A stretch of DNA of 64,000 nucleotides from Pelobates cultripes (Eukaryota > Chordata > Amphibia > Anura > Pelobatidae): assembly GCA_933207985.1 (NCBI GenBank), contig OW240913.1, positions 267,773,848-267,837,847 of the forward strand. Direction: 5' to 3'. Below are positions 33,182 through 46,110 of this stretch, piece by piece (positions within the stretch are counted from its first letter, which is position 1; each line of letters opens with the position of its first letter). The notes beneath the pieces were generated by a model that was not told the origin of the DNA, made no database searches, and worked only from the letters and a program-made list of their open reading frames with translations. A program made the translations under genes and the position numbers.

Positions 33182-34143
33182 TCTACAGCAAACATGCAGA
33201 TTAATGTAGAAGCCTCTCCAGGTATCTCTGGAGATGAGGCTGAATTTATGCTTTACTGATCCTGCTGACATGCAGGCTTTAATTGACACTTCCATGGCAA
33301 AAGCAATGACAAGGCCCTGGTGTCAGGCCGCAAGGCCTCATATAAGGCTAAACACTCCTCCAAAACAATAGAGATGGACAGTACCATACCTGTCATGGAT
33401 GGCGTGATTAATTTACCACCGCGCAAAAGAGCTACTAGTCGGGCAAAATCGACTAGACTTTGGAAAAGGGCAAAAGCCCAATTAAACTCTGAACCTGAGT
33501 TCAGTGATATTGAGGAGAAGTTCCCCGAGTTCTATATGGAGGTGTACCTGTACTCACACCTGCTCTGCTTCAGCCTGGCCGCAAGGCCTCATATAAGGCT
33601 AAACACTCCTCCAAAACAATAGAGATGGACAGTACCAAACCTGTCATGGATGGCGCGATTAATTTACCACCGCGCAAAAGAGCTACTAGTCGGGCAAAAT
33701 CGACTAGACTTTGAAAAAGGGCAAAAGCCCAATTGAACTCTAAATCTGAGCTCAGGGATATTGAGGAGGAGTTTCCCTGAGTACTATATGGAGGTGTATC
33801 TGTACTCACACCTGCTCTGCTTCAGCCTGGCCGCAAGGCCTCATATAAGGCTAAACACTCCTCCAAAACAATAGAGATGGACAGTTCCATACCTGTCACG
33901 GATGGCGCGATTAATTTACCACCGCGCAAAAGAGCTACTAGTCGGGCAAAATCGACTAGACTGGAAAAGGGCAAAAGCCCAACTGAACTCTGAATCTGAG
34001 CTCAGTGATATTGAGGAGGAGTTCCCTGAGTCCTATATGAAGGATTCAGAGGATATTTCTGATCCTGATTATGAAATTACTGATGAAGAGGATGCTAATC
34101 CCGTTTGGGATACACGTCCTGTTAAACCTACCAAGATTTAGGT
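33182..34143 (+). pseudogene. DIRS gag-like ORF1 region with internal tandem repeat
   Basis: Frames contain PRKRATSRAKSTRLWKRAKA and, in the last copy, LNSESELSDIEEEFPESYM followed by DISDPDYEITDEED. The Lys/Arg-rich then Asp/Glu-rich make-up suits the gag-like protein of DIRS elements. A segment of about 251 bases beginning GCAAGGCCTCATATAAGGC is repeated three times (from 33330, 33581 and 33833). The reading frame is shifted and has stops between copies. Gag function is inferred from position and composition only. Confidence 0.6.
33330..34040 (+). repeat. Three tandem copies of a 251-base segment within DIRS ORF1
   Basis: Copies begin at 33330, 33581 and 33833; the third is shortened. They differ by a few percent and share AGTCGGGCAAAATCGACTAG. 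Confidence 0.93.
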
Positions 34144-34927
34144 AGATTATGCGGACTCAGGGACACCGATAGGATCTTGGACACTCAATGTGAACCCCTA
34201 TTCGAACCTGACGACCTATGTCACCCAGTGGTCTCCTCAGACCATGTAGCCAAGTATATTGCATCCAGAGTACGCAAGCCTTTTGAGAAGGCAAAGTGAA
34301 ATAAATTGCGGGCTGAATGGCCACGCCGAACAGTCCCTGATGACTCATGTTAAACGCTATCAGTCAATCCTAAATTCATTCAATTCCTGAGTAAGACAGG
34401 ATGGAAGCCATCTAAAGGCTTAGATTTTCATTGCAAAACTGTCAGGATAAAATCCTGGGCATCTTGGGCTCAGCAGCCAAGATCTTTGAAGCAGTGGAGG
34501 ATGATCTAGAATTAGATTGCGCCATCTTAAGTGGTTAGATCCAGAGAGTGATTTAAGTTGGCAACGCCAACAATGTGGTTGTCACAGAACGCCACAAATC
34601 GATCTTGCTCAAGATTGAGCCCAAACGTTTAACTATGGCTCTGAACGAGCCAGATAACACAGGCAAAAGGTTTTCTCTTTGGGGACAACTTTGTAAAAGA
34701 ATTGGGCTCCTTTGTCCTGCTAAACAAACAGAAGTTCTTTTAGACAGAACCAAGGCTCTTATACTTGCCGAGCCGATTTCTTTGAACAATGCACTATACC
34801 AACCTCCTTCTCACAAAGTGGCCGACCCTGGATTGTTAGTGGCCTAAGAGGTGCTCCAAAGACGCCTTCACAATTTCCATTCTTTCTTACTGATAGTGGG
34901 GGGCAGGCTCACACATTTTTCCCATGT

Positions 34928-35583
34928 ATGATCCCTCATTTCATCAGATGCTTAGGTTCTTCACACTGTGAAAGGGTATTGCATAGACTTCCTTTCTCTA
35001 CTTGTTCAATGTTCCCCATCAAGGGAAATTGTTTTTTCCCAATGAGACACAGACCTTGTCTCTGTGGACAATCAATTGTAGAGATTCTGGCGCATACCCT
35101 GGGTTACGTGAGCAACCTTTTCTTGTTTCCCAAAAAAGGCAAAGGTATCCGTCCAGTGATAAATTTGAGACTGCTCAATAGTTATGAACATTTCAGCACT
35201 TCAAAGATGGAAGGAGAGCATTGTTTAAGGGATCTTCTCCAACCAGCAGATTGGATGGCCAAATTGGATCTGCAGGATGCATATCTCACAGTACAACATC
35301 AAGATTGAGAACTTCCTGCAATTTACATGGTAGGGAAGTAAATAGAGGTTCAGGTGCCTCCCATTCGGACTGTCTTCGGCTCCATGGTGCTTCACCAAGC
35401 TCACATCTTATAATATATTTAGATGGCATTTTCATTCTGGCTCAGTCTATTCAATTAATCCGGACATACCTTGCATGGACTTTGACTCTGTTAGAGAACC
35501 TAGGCTTCCTGACCAATTGGGAGAAATCCATTATCGTTCCCACGCAACAAATAAAATTTCTGGGTTATATTGGATTATTGTAG
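34928..35583 (+). pseudogene. DIRS reverse transcriptase relic
   Basis: The motifs FPKKGKGIRPVINLRLLN and DWMAKLDLQDAYLTV, in one frame, are characteristic of DIRS RT. The frame then shifts, and IIYLDGIFILAQS at about 35409 occupies the catalytic position, with Gly instead of the second Asp. EKSIIVPTQQIKFLGYIG follows as the thumb-proximal motif. The enzyme copied element RNA into circular DNA intermediates. The frameshift and the lost Asp mean this copy cannot. Confidence 0.9.
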
Positions 35584-35842
35584 ATTCTACCCTTCAAACT
35601 CTACACCCTCCGGTGGCAAAATTAGCCAATATAAAGAAGGAGATAGGCGAACACTAGCAACCTCTCAACTCTCTCTCAAACAACTGTTGAGAATGCTAGG
35701 CCTTCTAGCGGCATCTATACAGGCCATTTCTACAGGTCTTCTTGGCTATCGAGCCCTACAACGATTACAAACTTCATCTCAAGGGCTGCGCATCATACAC
35801 AGATATGGTAACTCTGGACTCAGAAGTGGAGGATGAACTCCA

Positions 35843-36480
35843 ATGGTGGCTTCTTCACATGGAGCTTGGAATAAGCACACCATATTTTGTACAGCTCCAG
35901 ATTTGATAATCAAATCCGACGCAAGTTTGCATGGTTGGGGTGCTCAATGCTATTTCCACCAAGGGCAGATAATCAAACCTGGAATCAACACTCCACATCA
36001 ATTGTTTGGAACATCTGGTTGGTTCCTTTGCAGTCCATAGTTTCTCCCCAACTCAAGCCCAATGCGCTATCCTTCTGAAGATGGACAACGCGTCAGCAGT
36101 CCGCTACATCAATCGCTTGGAGGCACAAAATACAAAATTCTGACCTACATGCCTCGTGATTGCTGGCAATTTTGCCTGAGACACGGCATTTCAGTCACGG
36201 CAGAATATATATTGGAGAGGTCTCTCCAACACTACGAAGGACTGGTATTCACGCCAACTCAGAGATTCCAGCGACTGGCACTTGGATTCCATGGTCTTCC
36301 AAGACATCTGGAACCTATGGAGTCTATTGGAAATAGATCTTTTCACTTCTCGTTTGAATGCTCAACTTCCCCGTTTTTTCAGTTGGAGACCAGATCCGAT
36401 AGCACTGGCTATGAATGTTTTCTCCAAGGAATTATGATTTTTTTGCCTTTCCATCTACATCGCCAGTCCGGCACCTGTTG
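35843..36480 (+). pseudogene. DIRS RNase H relic
   Basis: PDLIIKSDASLHGWGAQCYF near 35899 is the first strand and catalytic Asp of the RNase H domain that follows RT in DIRS elements. A later stretch in another frame reads IDLFTSRLNAQLPRFFSW, a conserved DIRS region downstream of RNase H. Several frameshifts are present. Confidence 0.82.
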
Positions 36481-36531
36481 ATCGTGGCTCCTCTATCGCC
36501 ATCCCAACCATAGTTCTCTTCTCTTCAGGAG

Positions 36532-37463
36532 ATGGTTATCGACCTTCCATCTCTCGAGTGCCTTCTATGGTGTACCTCATCCTCTTGTTCTCCAAGGTCT
36601 CTTGCATCTCATAGTGTAGTCTTTTTCAGGGAACCTTGGTCAGTCAAGGGAGTTTCGCAATCAACTCCCCAACTTATCAAGGGTGCACCCAACACGAGAC
36701 AGGCTTATAAATCTGCTTGGAGCAGATGGCATAGTTGGTGCATGAAATTAAATTTAAATCCCATATCAGCTCCTTTTATGTCTGTCCTCCATTTTTCTGA
36801 CTTCTATGATGAAGGTAAAGCCTATCGCACTGTGGACCTTACCGATCGTCCATTTCTGCTGGCCATCAAAGTTTTGATTGGACGCCTGTCGGTTGACATC
36901 CTGTCATATATTGACTTCTCTGAGGAATATGGTTTGCTCATTCACCCTTACCACAATACTCTGTCTTGTGGGACATCTCTATTGTCTTGAATTTTTTTTT
37001 TTTTTTTTCTTGCAAGAGGTTTTTCTGACGTACGAGCTCGTGAGGTGGTTGCTCGTTCCTTTACTCCAGAAGGTGTCCTCTTTGACATTTCACGGAGGAC
37101 AAAAACCTCCTCTAAAATCTATCTTACCCAGTTTTCCCTGATAGATCTCTCCTTTGCCCTGTTGCATACTAATGGGTGTGTGAACATCGTTCTACTACGT
37201 TACAGAATCCTTTGAAACAGGAACTCTTCATCTCCTTCCAAAAGTCGCGTCTTCCGGTGTCTACTCTAGCCTGGTGGGTCAAGTAGACATCTCTAGCAGG
37301 TATTGATACCTATGTGTCTGTGCCTCATTCGGTTCGTAGGGCAATGGCTTCTAAGGCTTCCTTGATTGGTTGTCGCTTGGAGGATATTATGAGAGCGGCT
37401 GGTCTTCGGAGTCTACATTCCATGATTTCTACTTTAGACCTATTCAACACTTCACAGGAGACA
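36532..37463 (+). pseudogene. DIRS tyrosine recombinase relic
   Basis: TRQAYKSAWSRWHSWCMKLN at about 36693 matches the N-terminal SAM-like DNA-binding domain of a tyrosine recombinase. AIKVLIGRLS follows. The C-terminal part contains HSVRRAMASKASLIG near 37326, the conserved His-x-x-Arg pair, but I see no clear nucleophilic Tyr downstream and the frame is interrupted by stops. In intact elements this enzyme integrates the circular DNA. It overlaps the left side of the internal complementary region only at its end. Confidence 0.85.
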
Positions 37464-37484
37464 TAATTTCACAGCTTTGAACTA

Positions 37485-37590
37485 GCATAATAGGAGCCTC
37501 CGTGTCTTAATAAAATTTACAGATTTTACTATTAACATGACGTAAAGTCATGATTTTATTAATGACACGGAGGCGAGTATTATCCCTCCC
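37485..37590 (+). repeat. DIRS internal complementary region
   Basis: GAGCCTCCGTGTCTTAATAA is the complement of the left outer end. TCATGATTTTATTAATGACA, with the bases before it, is the complement of the right outer end. The two halves meet near AATTTACAGATTTTACTATT, representing the joined ends of the circular intermediate. Confidence 0.92.
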
Positions 37591-37902
37591 TCCCATCCCT
37601 GGAGGTTTGGTCTTCTCTGGGTAAGTTGACTTCACGGTAAGTCTTTTTTGATTACTGGGTTTTATCCTTGTTAATGACTGTCAAGAGCTTACGGTTTGAC
37701 TAAACTGAATTTCATGTTATATATATATATATATATGATATTTCATGTAATGCGAATTTATGCATAAATCCAGTTTTATACTTGGATATTACCATATTCT
37801 CCTTTCTCTTCCAGCTTGACTTCGAGATCCAGTTTAAGGCTCGTATACCCTCTAATTGGAGCCCACTTTTTATTTGGATTTGTTGTCCTTGTTCGGGATC
37901 GC

Positions 37903-38141
37903 AAGAAAGAGGAAGTAGTATACTGAACACTGCCTATTATGCTATAAAGAGGATGCTGATTGGCTGTTCCTGTTGCTAGGAAGATATACCTCATGTTATT
38001 TACTGGTTTCTTTTATACTGATTTAATGTTATTTTTCTTTGCTGCTGAGGTAAATAAAGAAAGAGTGCAGCATAATACTCGCCTCCGTGTCATTAATAAA
38101 ATCATGACTTTACGTCATGTTAATAGTAAAATCTGTAAATT
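37903..38141 (+). repeat. DIRS right inverted terminal repeat
   Basis: It starts AAGAAAGAGGAAGTAGTATA and ends near TAAAATCTGTAAATT, inverted relative to 32360-32558. The last 40 bases are the extension matched by the internal complementary region. The differences from the left repeat are few, so the insertion is not very old. Confidence 0.9.
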
Positions 38142-41100
38142 GGATCCACTGTGAACAAATTCAGTACATTGCAAATTTGCTGAATAAATTCACTCTACAC
38201 ACTGAGTTATAATTATAGCAAGTAGCCAATGGGCAAATAGTTAAAATAAATAAAAATACGATAATATTGATTTAATGTAACATTTATATAACAATCATAT
38301 TAAATGCATTTTATAACCCAATCTTTTATTTGAGTATAATGTACCCCTGTATGGAATTAACCCCTATTTCCATCGAGATAGTTAAATGGTGCTAATGACA
38401 ATTTCACAATGTATTATCCTGTATTAGAATTGGCTACTATCTGCATCCTTGAGAAGCTTTGCATCAGCAGATTGTCAGTACATCACACATTATCATGACA
38501 GAAAAAGCCACTCTAGATCAAATTGACAGTAAAGCTTGCTATGTGCACTTTGTGCTTCCAGTAATGGCTTAGTTGCAGGGACTGCAGTGCTCATACCACC
38601 TTCCTTTAGCCAGTGGGCCATTTTAGATTGTAAGCTCATTTGTGCAGAGCTCTCTTCATCTATTGTTCCCATATGTCAAACGTGTTTTGTCATGTATGTA
38701 CGTACGTGGGGAATCGCGATGCAGCATAATACATAAAACAACCGAATTCAACCCCCCAAATAATGACAGACAACAAGCCACAGCATTTATTATAACATAT
38801 GATAAATACTGTATAACACATCCATAATTTATTTAATAATCTCTTTTCTTTTCTGTAACCAAAACGTTAAACATAAATAACCATAACTTAAAATATATAT
38901 CTTAACACATAGTGTCATACAGTGAACCCAACCGTCCTTGCCAATAAACTGACCATGCGCCCATGTACCACTTCCTCTCACCTCTCCCCTTGGCATAAAC
39001 TCCTTTTCCTTCCAATGCTTACCACCAGCCGACCTTTTCCATGCTCAGTGGGCACGGCATAACAGGTAACCTAAGGTTAACCCTTGCTCAAAACTTGCTC
39101 ATTTCATTCCATATACGTAACGTAACCACCTCAAACTTAATTGGCAAGGACATACCCCCGGCTAGCTGCGACTAAATATACTAATGGGACGGGCGGGAGG
39201 GAAGCTGTTTGCTGGCCCGAATCCCACCCCCCACTAACTCACACAACACATAATCCCACCCACACATTCATACACAACCAATCACACGCATCTATCCCCA
39301 CACTCATACATGTGCCATTGTCCGCTTAGCTGCGCTATCTCCCCAGGGCCTGAATTGTTTGTTTGTTTTTGCTTATCTATTGTACATCGCTGTGGCTTAT
39401 GTTACCATGGTATAATTCAGTGCAAACCCTAACTCCCGCTAGTGTTCGTTTTTCAGTGCCCATTTCCACTCGCTAAATTTTCTGGTGCATATAAACAGTA
39501 CAACAATGACAAATGAATCATTGGGGAAACAAGTAAGGATATACACTAAACTGAAAATTGTACTGAACCCAGAATGTACATAAATATACAATACGAAAAA
39601 ATAAAAAAGTATAAGAAAATTTTTCCAACTCAGCTAATAAAATTGTCAGTTCCCTTGCTAATTTTCCTAAAAAGTTAATCAACTACTTAGTCACATTTGG
39701 AATAAAAGTCAGGTTTTCTTTGTTGCGGTTTGTTTTGTTGCATTAATAAATAATCCAGTGGCTTGTTTGTTTCTTAGAAAAATGCATGTACTATTGTATG
39801 CATAGGAATGTAAGATTATTTAGGCTAGTGCTATCATGGCATCAGACTGCATTCATCTGTCTTCGAGGTAGAACAATAAAAAATAGGATACAGTAGGCTG
39901 TAAGGAATTATTCCCACGAGAATGGTATTCTGAGACCGTTCCCATTAGGATATTCCCACATGTTGTTCATGTAATATGATTAAGGACACATACACAAATG
40001 GCAAAGCTTGAATTGGGGTTTATTAACTAAATTCCGAATTATATTAACTTGAAAACCAAACAGCAAAATTTAGAGCTTAAGTAGCCAATCTGTTACTGTA
40101 TAAAAACAGAAAAACAATATTAAGAAGGTCTCTTTGAATGAAAAACAGTATAAAATTGCCCAAAACTGAAAAAAAGTAAAATATGTGTGGCTGTGGCTTG
40201 GATGTAGACTGTAATGGCTGCTTGATTCCCAGTCTCCATCCAAGCTGCAATTACTGTTATCTAGAAAACCGTGCAATCAATTTCAGTGCTAGATACTTAC
40301 TTACCTATCCTCCACATCATTTACAGCCAAGGACGTCCCTGGGAAATGTAAACTCCCTGAAAAAAAGCAAGCCATGGGACCAAAGTGTGGCACTGCTGTT
40401 CCAGGCAAGATGCGCATGCAGGCGTCCCAATATGGCTAGGGCCATGTTAGCACCTAGTCTGGAGAGGACTGTCCTTCAGGATACCATTGTCAAATTTCAC
40501 TTATTTTCTGAGCCAAGGTCTTGCAAAGCGCAAAATACACACCAGATAAAGTACCAAGTCTCAACTTTGCCGTTATAACTGGATCTTTCCACTAGTGACC
40601 CTGTGGCTATGTCAGAAATGGAAGCTCATATCTGACCTACTAAGGGGAAAAACATCTACAAAAGAATATCTCTTTTCACAGCAATTGCTACTGATTACTA
40701 AATCTAAGTTTATCTCCAGAACTTGGATATTACTTTATAAAACTATAACTTTATTAAACTCCACAAATTCAGCATCTGAAGCAGGTATGGATGACTGTGC
40801 CATCATCCAGCTCATGTTCGTTCTGTGATTCTCCTACTATTAACACCTGAAACACTTGGTACAAGGCTCCTAAGGTACCTTTTCTTTTTGTACAGAAACA
40901 TTCCTCTACTACATAGTGGCTGACTGTGTTACTATTTGGGTCCTTATTCCTTTTGTGCTGAAACATTTGAATTGGAAGCTGTCCAGTTTATTCTTTTACC
41001 TCATTTATTCTCTTACGTCTCTTACACTGCCCACTGTTTGTTTTTAGACAGTTATACATGTTTTTTTTTTTGTTTTTTTTTAAAGGGGAAAAAGAAGAGG

Positions 41101-42587
41101 GTAGAGAAGAAGGAGGGGAAATAGAAGACAGAGAAAAGCAAGGGTAATAATTATGGGCAAGGGATAGATAATATTAATGGAAGTACTCTGCCACTGGACC
41201 ACTGAGCTTTGAGTAAGGAGCTTACAATGCAACGTCGCATACAATATGCTGGAACACTGGTACGGCTTCATACACATACAGTATGAACCTATATCCCAGT
41301 GTAAGTATTTTTCCACTACTATCCAGTAGCAGGAATACTTTGTAAAGACAGTTATTAATTTATTACCAGTTTACTACTATGAGTAGCCTAACTCAATCCA
41401 GCCTCACAGTCTTGTCTTCTTGATTAAAAGCACATCTGCCTGCTTAACTAAAGGAGCTTCTGAGTTGGCCAAGCCAGACGTTCATTTTGGATACCATCTT
41501 CGGAGTTGAGCCTGCATGTTACACACCTGGATAATAAGGGGGATGAAAATGATGTAGTTATTGTCACTTACTTTCTGGTTGCTTTCTTTTTCTCATCTTT
41601 TTCCGTGCAGTACTGCGCTACTGAACACCCCATTGGATCTGGTGATCCGTAACTCCAGATAGTTTGTTTTTCATCTATAAGTGCACATTTACTTACTGTT
41701 TATTGTAAGTGCTCATATACTTGAAATGTGTAATGTTTTACAACCACTTGTGACTGTTGACTGGTTTTTTTTGGGTTGTTTTTATTTTTTATTGTTTCCT
41801 TACTACTCCACAGGACAGTGAGCTGAATGCATGTGGTAGTAGTATACTGTTTTTGTGGCATATGCTCATCTCCCTTACAAAATGGACACTCCAATCCTAC
41901 TCTAGGCACTAACATAATGTAAGTGCATTTGATAGATTTTGGCCTCATAGTCATATTGTGTTTTCCTTTATTCAAATAACCCAAATGGTTTTGTATCTTT
42001 CTGCAGAATAACCCTTTGGCTTTGAGAAGTGTAGAAAATCCATTGGTTCAACGGGGTAGACACATCAATGTAGATTTATTGGAAACAGGAACACAAAATA
42101 TTAACAAAATACATTTTGGCCAAAGTGTAACGGTACACATCACAGTATAAATGCCAGAAAAATTACACCAAAAACAGACCTGTCCCACTGTAACCATATT
42201 AACCATAATACACAAAAACAGCTGTGTAGGTAAGCCCATCAAAAGGTTTTAATAACCACAAAGAGTAATATGGAGTAATAGACTATTGTGTATGCCTAAT
42301 ATTATATTACTTCATTTATGTCTATAGATCATGAAATGTTCTTTTATGCATATTACAACCTTTTGTGTATTTTTGGCACACTTTTTTTTAGTTATTTAAA
42401 CTGTGAAATGTTTAAACGTGGTTTTGTCCAAAATCATATAAAAGGCCTTTGTCTAAAATTTTGTATTTTATTCTGTTGCTATTTCCAATACATTTGCATT
42501 GATGTACCTACCCTTGTGAACCTGTAAATTTTGGCAGCCTCCCACACAGTGTACCAGACTAGGCATTGGATCTCTATTTAATTTCCG
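38142..42587. other. Intron, mostly without recognised features
   Basis: GATTGTAAGCTCATTTGTGC at 38627 is an L2-like 3' fragment related to 51788. A poly(T)-rich patch lies at 41060-41080. Frames at 39141-39329, 40183-40828 and 41080-41316 show no recognisable protein motif and average composition for intron sequence. I see no gene here. Confidence 0.5.
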
Positions 42588-43135
42588 TTAAAGGAACACT
42601 ATAGTCACCTAAATTACTTTAGCTAAATAAGGCAGTTTTTGTGTATAGATCATTCCCCTGCAATTTCACTGCTCAATTCACTGTCATTTAGGAGTTAAAT
42701 CACTTTGTTTCTGTTTATGCAGCCCTAGCCACACCTCCCCTAGCTATGATTGACAGAGCCTGCATGAAAAAAAAACTGGTTTCACTTTCAAACAGATGTA
42801 ATTTACCTTAAATAATTGTATCTCAATCTCTAAATTGAACTTTAATCACATACAGGAGGCTCTTGCAGGGTCTAGCAAGCTATCAACATAGCAGGGGATA
42901 AGATAATTAAACAAAACTTGCAATAAAGAAAGCCTAAATAGGGCTCTCTTTACAGGAAGTGTTTACGGAAGGCTGTGCAAGTCACATGCAGGGAGGTGTG
43001 ACTAGGGTTCATAAACAAAGGGATTTAACTCCTAAATGGCAGAGGATTGAGCAGTGAGGCTGCAGGGGCATGTTCTATACACCAAAACTGCTTCATTAAG
43101 CTAAAGTTGTTCAGGTGACTATAGTGTCCCTTTAA
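42588..43135. mobile_element. T2/Kolobok-like MITE copy E, AACACTATAGTCACC subfamily
   Basis: TTAA borders; left end AGGAACACTATAGTCACCT, right end AGGTGACTATAGTGTCCCT reading as its complement. Inner arms repeat CCCTAGCCACACCTCCC and, inverted, GGGAGGTGTGACTAGGG, so the element is palindromic over much of its length. Confidence 0.9.
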
Positions 43136-43420
43136 GTGTCACACCACATTACTATTTGAGATTTATTTACAACCGGCAGTGAGCACCTAGAGGCATGTTT
43201 TAGTGCCATATGATGATAGATTCAGACAGTGGACACAATGTGGCGGTTTTCTCACATAGCCAGAATGAAGCCCAAATACTTATTGTAACTGATTAACTAA
43301 TTAACTAACACTTAATTTTTGTTTAATTAGAATTACATCAGTCTGATAAGTAATTTGAAGAAAGCAAACAGGTTCAACTAGGACTTAGGATCAGACTGAT
43401 ATCTACATTATTTCCAGAAA
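43136..43420. other. Intron between MITE and PLE relic
   Basis: No feature recognised. Confidence 0.5.
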
Positions 43421-44800
43421 ATATTGAATTCTGCAGTCATTTTGAACAAATACTTAACAAGTATTCATTTGACGTAATGGTGCTAATCATTGATTATCTA
43501 CAGAAGGAAATTGTAAAGATTGAAAGTCAGCTACAGAAGATTGAGAATGCATTAAAAATGCAACTAATGATGGAAGCACTCAACCAGATAAATGATGATC
43601 TCAGCCAACAAATGGAGAAATTGAGTTTGAGAATAGAAAAATACTGAAATTACTCTGTGATGTTGAGGACTACAAGAAAGAACGCAATAAAATGCAATTG
43701 CTACAACTCCAATGGACATATTCCCATGGCACCTATGAACTGAAGATAGAGATATACACCACAACTACAACAGAAGATAACATCTGGTAGCACTGATCTG
43801 GAAACAGAAACTCTTCACACAGCTACCACTTAATGCATCTTTTTTTGCAATTTGGCCAAAGCCAAGACAGAGGCAGAGGGTCAGGAAGAGCAAAAAGAAA
43901 TCCAGGTGCTAGACCGAAGTAGGGACAACCACCACCCCGGGAGAAGATGACTTAGCAGATATGGGCATACAACACCAGAAGACCTCACTGCTGTGGAAAA
44001 ACAGGTACTGTCCAAGGGTCTTTCATTCTGCCCTATACAACATGATTTATTTGATATAACAGTAGACAGTGAACTCTTTTCAGACAGTTAAGTTGAAAGT
44101 ATTCTTTGCTAAACTATAGGAAATTATATATTAGAAATGGTGTCAACCATTGAAATGACCGAAAAGATTAGATTTGCTCCACCTCCTTGAAGTGGATACT
44201 TTCTCTAAATTAGTTAAATCAGACTTGGAAACCCTGATATCCAAACACAATGTACATTATTGCCCCTATTTGCCCCAATTTGTAAGCAGCGGAGCATACA
44301 ACTCTGAGGAGTCTACAGTCCAATACCAAGATTATTATCAAACCTGCTTACAAAGGTGGACATGGATAAATCTAAATATGTACAAGAGGTTAGGAGACAA
44401 TTGAATGATGCTAACACATATGAGATCTGTCAGAGAAATCCTACATCCGACCTTCTGAAGGGTATTAAAAGTTTGCTTAATAAAGTTTCTGAAGATGATC
44501 TCATACATAATGACCTTAAAAAAAATCCTTGTGGATTATATTCCTGTTATGCCGGTGTTGTATATGCCCCAAAAATACACAAGGACTTGCTGAATCAACC
44601 CATTGGGACCAGTACTAAATCTTCTCTCCAACCACTGGCTATCTTCCTGGATCAACTTTTACAACCACTTGTCAAAAATTTCAGGTAATTTGTTCTTGAT
44701 GGCAGTGATGTATTGAGGAAGCTTTCTGATGATTTGAACATTGTCCGATAAGAATATTAGCTACTGATTAGTAAAGGTAGATATGGAGCCCTCAAAGACT
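43421..44800 (+). pseudogene. Second Penelope-like family, N-terminal and RT relic
   Basis: A heptad-like stretch (EIVKIESQLQKIENALKMQL) at about 43507 suggests a coiled coil. EKQVLSKGLSFCPIQHDLF near 44000 is the conserved PLE motif also found in the element at 5228-7795. VYAPKIHKDLLNQPIG and LQPLAIFLDQLLQPLVKNFR (44560-44688) are the RT finger region. Frames change several times and the catalytic YxDD is absent, so only the first half remains. Sequence differs from the 5228-7795 family. It lies on the + strand, opposite to the PLE end at 46732-47052. Confidence 0.82.
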
Positions 44801-45059
44801 AAAGAACAAAACTTTTGTTTCACTCACAAATTTAGAACATCCCCCCTTAACTTAGCTTTGAAATATAATGCAAGTATTCAGGGCCTACTATAATATTAAT
44901 TGGGACCTGGGCAAGAAACCCCACACAACAAAGTAGTAAGGCGGGAGCTGCGCTCGAAGGTCCGCGGCCTATGATTTGATGCGGTCCACACCATGCCAGA
45001 GCACTCCTTTGTAGAATTAATGTAGAGAGAGCCCCAGTGCAAGGGTGGTCAAAAGGTAG

Positions 45060-45775
45060 ATCTCTGTCTGTTGAACATCTCTTATAATGCTTTGCTAGAT
45101 GGGAATATACCAGGGGTGCCCACTTTCCACATTGCTATATATTTTCTTTAGACCCATTTGCATGTAGGATTAGGGGAAACAAAAATATCAAATTAATTTA
45201 TATTCAGGTGATACACTGATTTATGTTAACAGACCCAATTACTTAATTTGAACATTTAATGGCAGAGTTTAATGAATATGCCGAAGCTTCTAATTTTAAG
45301 ATTAATATAGAAAAAACAATTATTATGGGATGTGATTTAACAACAAAGATAAAAAATACAATTAAAACTAAATATGGCTTCTTATGGTCTAAAAAAGCAA
45401 TAAACTACATAGGAATAAAAATAGCTAAAAGTATTCAAACTTGTATGGGAATCAATTTTTTGGAATTATTAAAAGCTACAAATCATACTTTAAAAGAATG
45501 GAACTATTTAGAGGTATCATGGATAGGTAGAGCTAATATAATTAGTGCTTATCTATTACCAAAATGGCTATACTTATTTTAAATGCTACCTCTTAAAATT
45601 CCATATACTTGGCTGAAGGTGCTACAAAGGAGTTTTAATCTATTTATTTGGAAGGGGAAACATCAAATATTAAATATTTTATTACTCTCTAGAAAAAAAG
45701 AGAAAGGTGGTCTAAACTTCCCTAATTTTAAGTATAACTATTTTGCAAGCATTGTTACTCATATAAATCCTCAGT
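45060..45775 (+). pseudogene. L1-type ORF2 relic, RT end and connection region
   Basis: Starting near 45110 the translation resembles the GCPLSPLLF region, then YSGDTLIYVNRP in place of the catalytic FADD motif. An open frame follows, FNEYAEASNFKINIEK and INYIGIKIAKSIQTC, then SWIGRANIISAYLLPKWLYL and RKKEKGGLNFPNFKYN, all typical of L1-clade ORF2 downstream of RT. The active site is mutated and the start is missing. A PLE end interrupts it at about 45776, and the C-terminus continues at 47420. Confidence 0.83.
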
Positions 45776-46110
45776 ACAAATAAGGTAATAGCGCACAAAT
45801 GGTAGATGTAATTCACAGCAATAAAAGTAGGAAAGGTGAAACCTATTAAAAAAAGATATAAAGGCAACATAGCATAGACTGTATAACATGGGATCCGCAT
45901 AAAAAGTATAGAGAACACTCACAAATTAAAGAGCCCTTGAGGTCGGCTCTGAATTCGGTAGGTATTTCCAACACTCTCAGATTGGTGTAATGTGTCAGGT
46001 CTCCGTGATGTTTCCCTTCTGTATTGAAGATCAGGAACCAGTAAAGTGGGTATAAGTACACTTTATTTTAAAATTAAAAGCACAACATATACTGAGGTAT
46101 CATAAAGCAA

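Larger units (their letters stand above)
32360..38141 (+). mobile_element. DIRS-type tyrosine-recombinase retrotransposon, end to end but decayed
   Basis: Inverted terminal repeats bound a gag-like region, RT, RNase H and tyrosine recombinase, in that order on the + strand. An internal complementary region at 37485-37590 repeats, inverted, the outer ends of both terminal repeats, the diagnostic feature of DIRS elements that replicate through a circle. The total is about 5.8 kb, within the family's usual size. There is no target duplication, as expected for recombinase-mediated insertion. All reading frames are broken. Confidence 0.92.

Noticed and set aside
40183..40828. Two consecutive ORFs of 131 and 77 codons
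   Set aside because: No recognisable motif, no coding-like bias visible, and no splice context.
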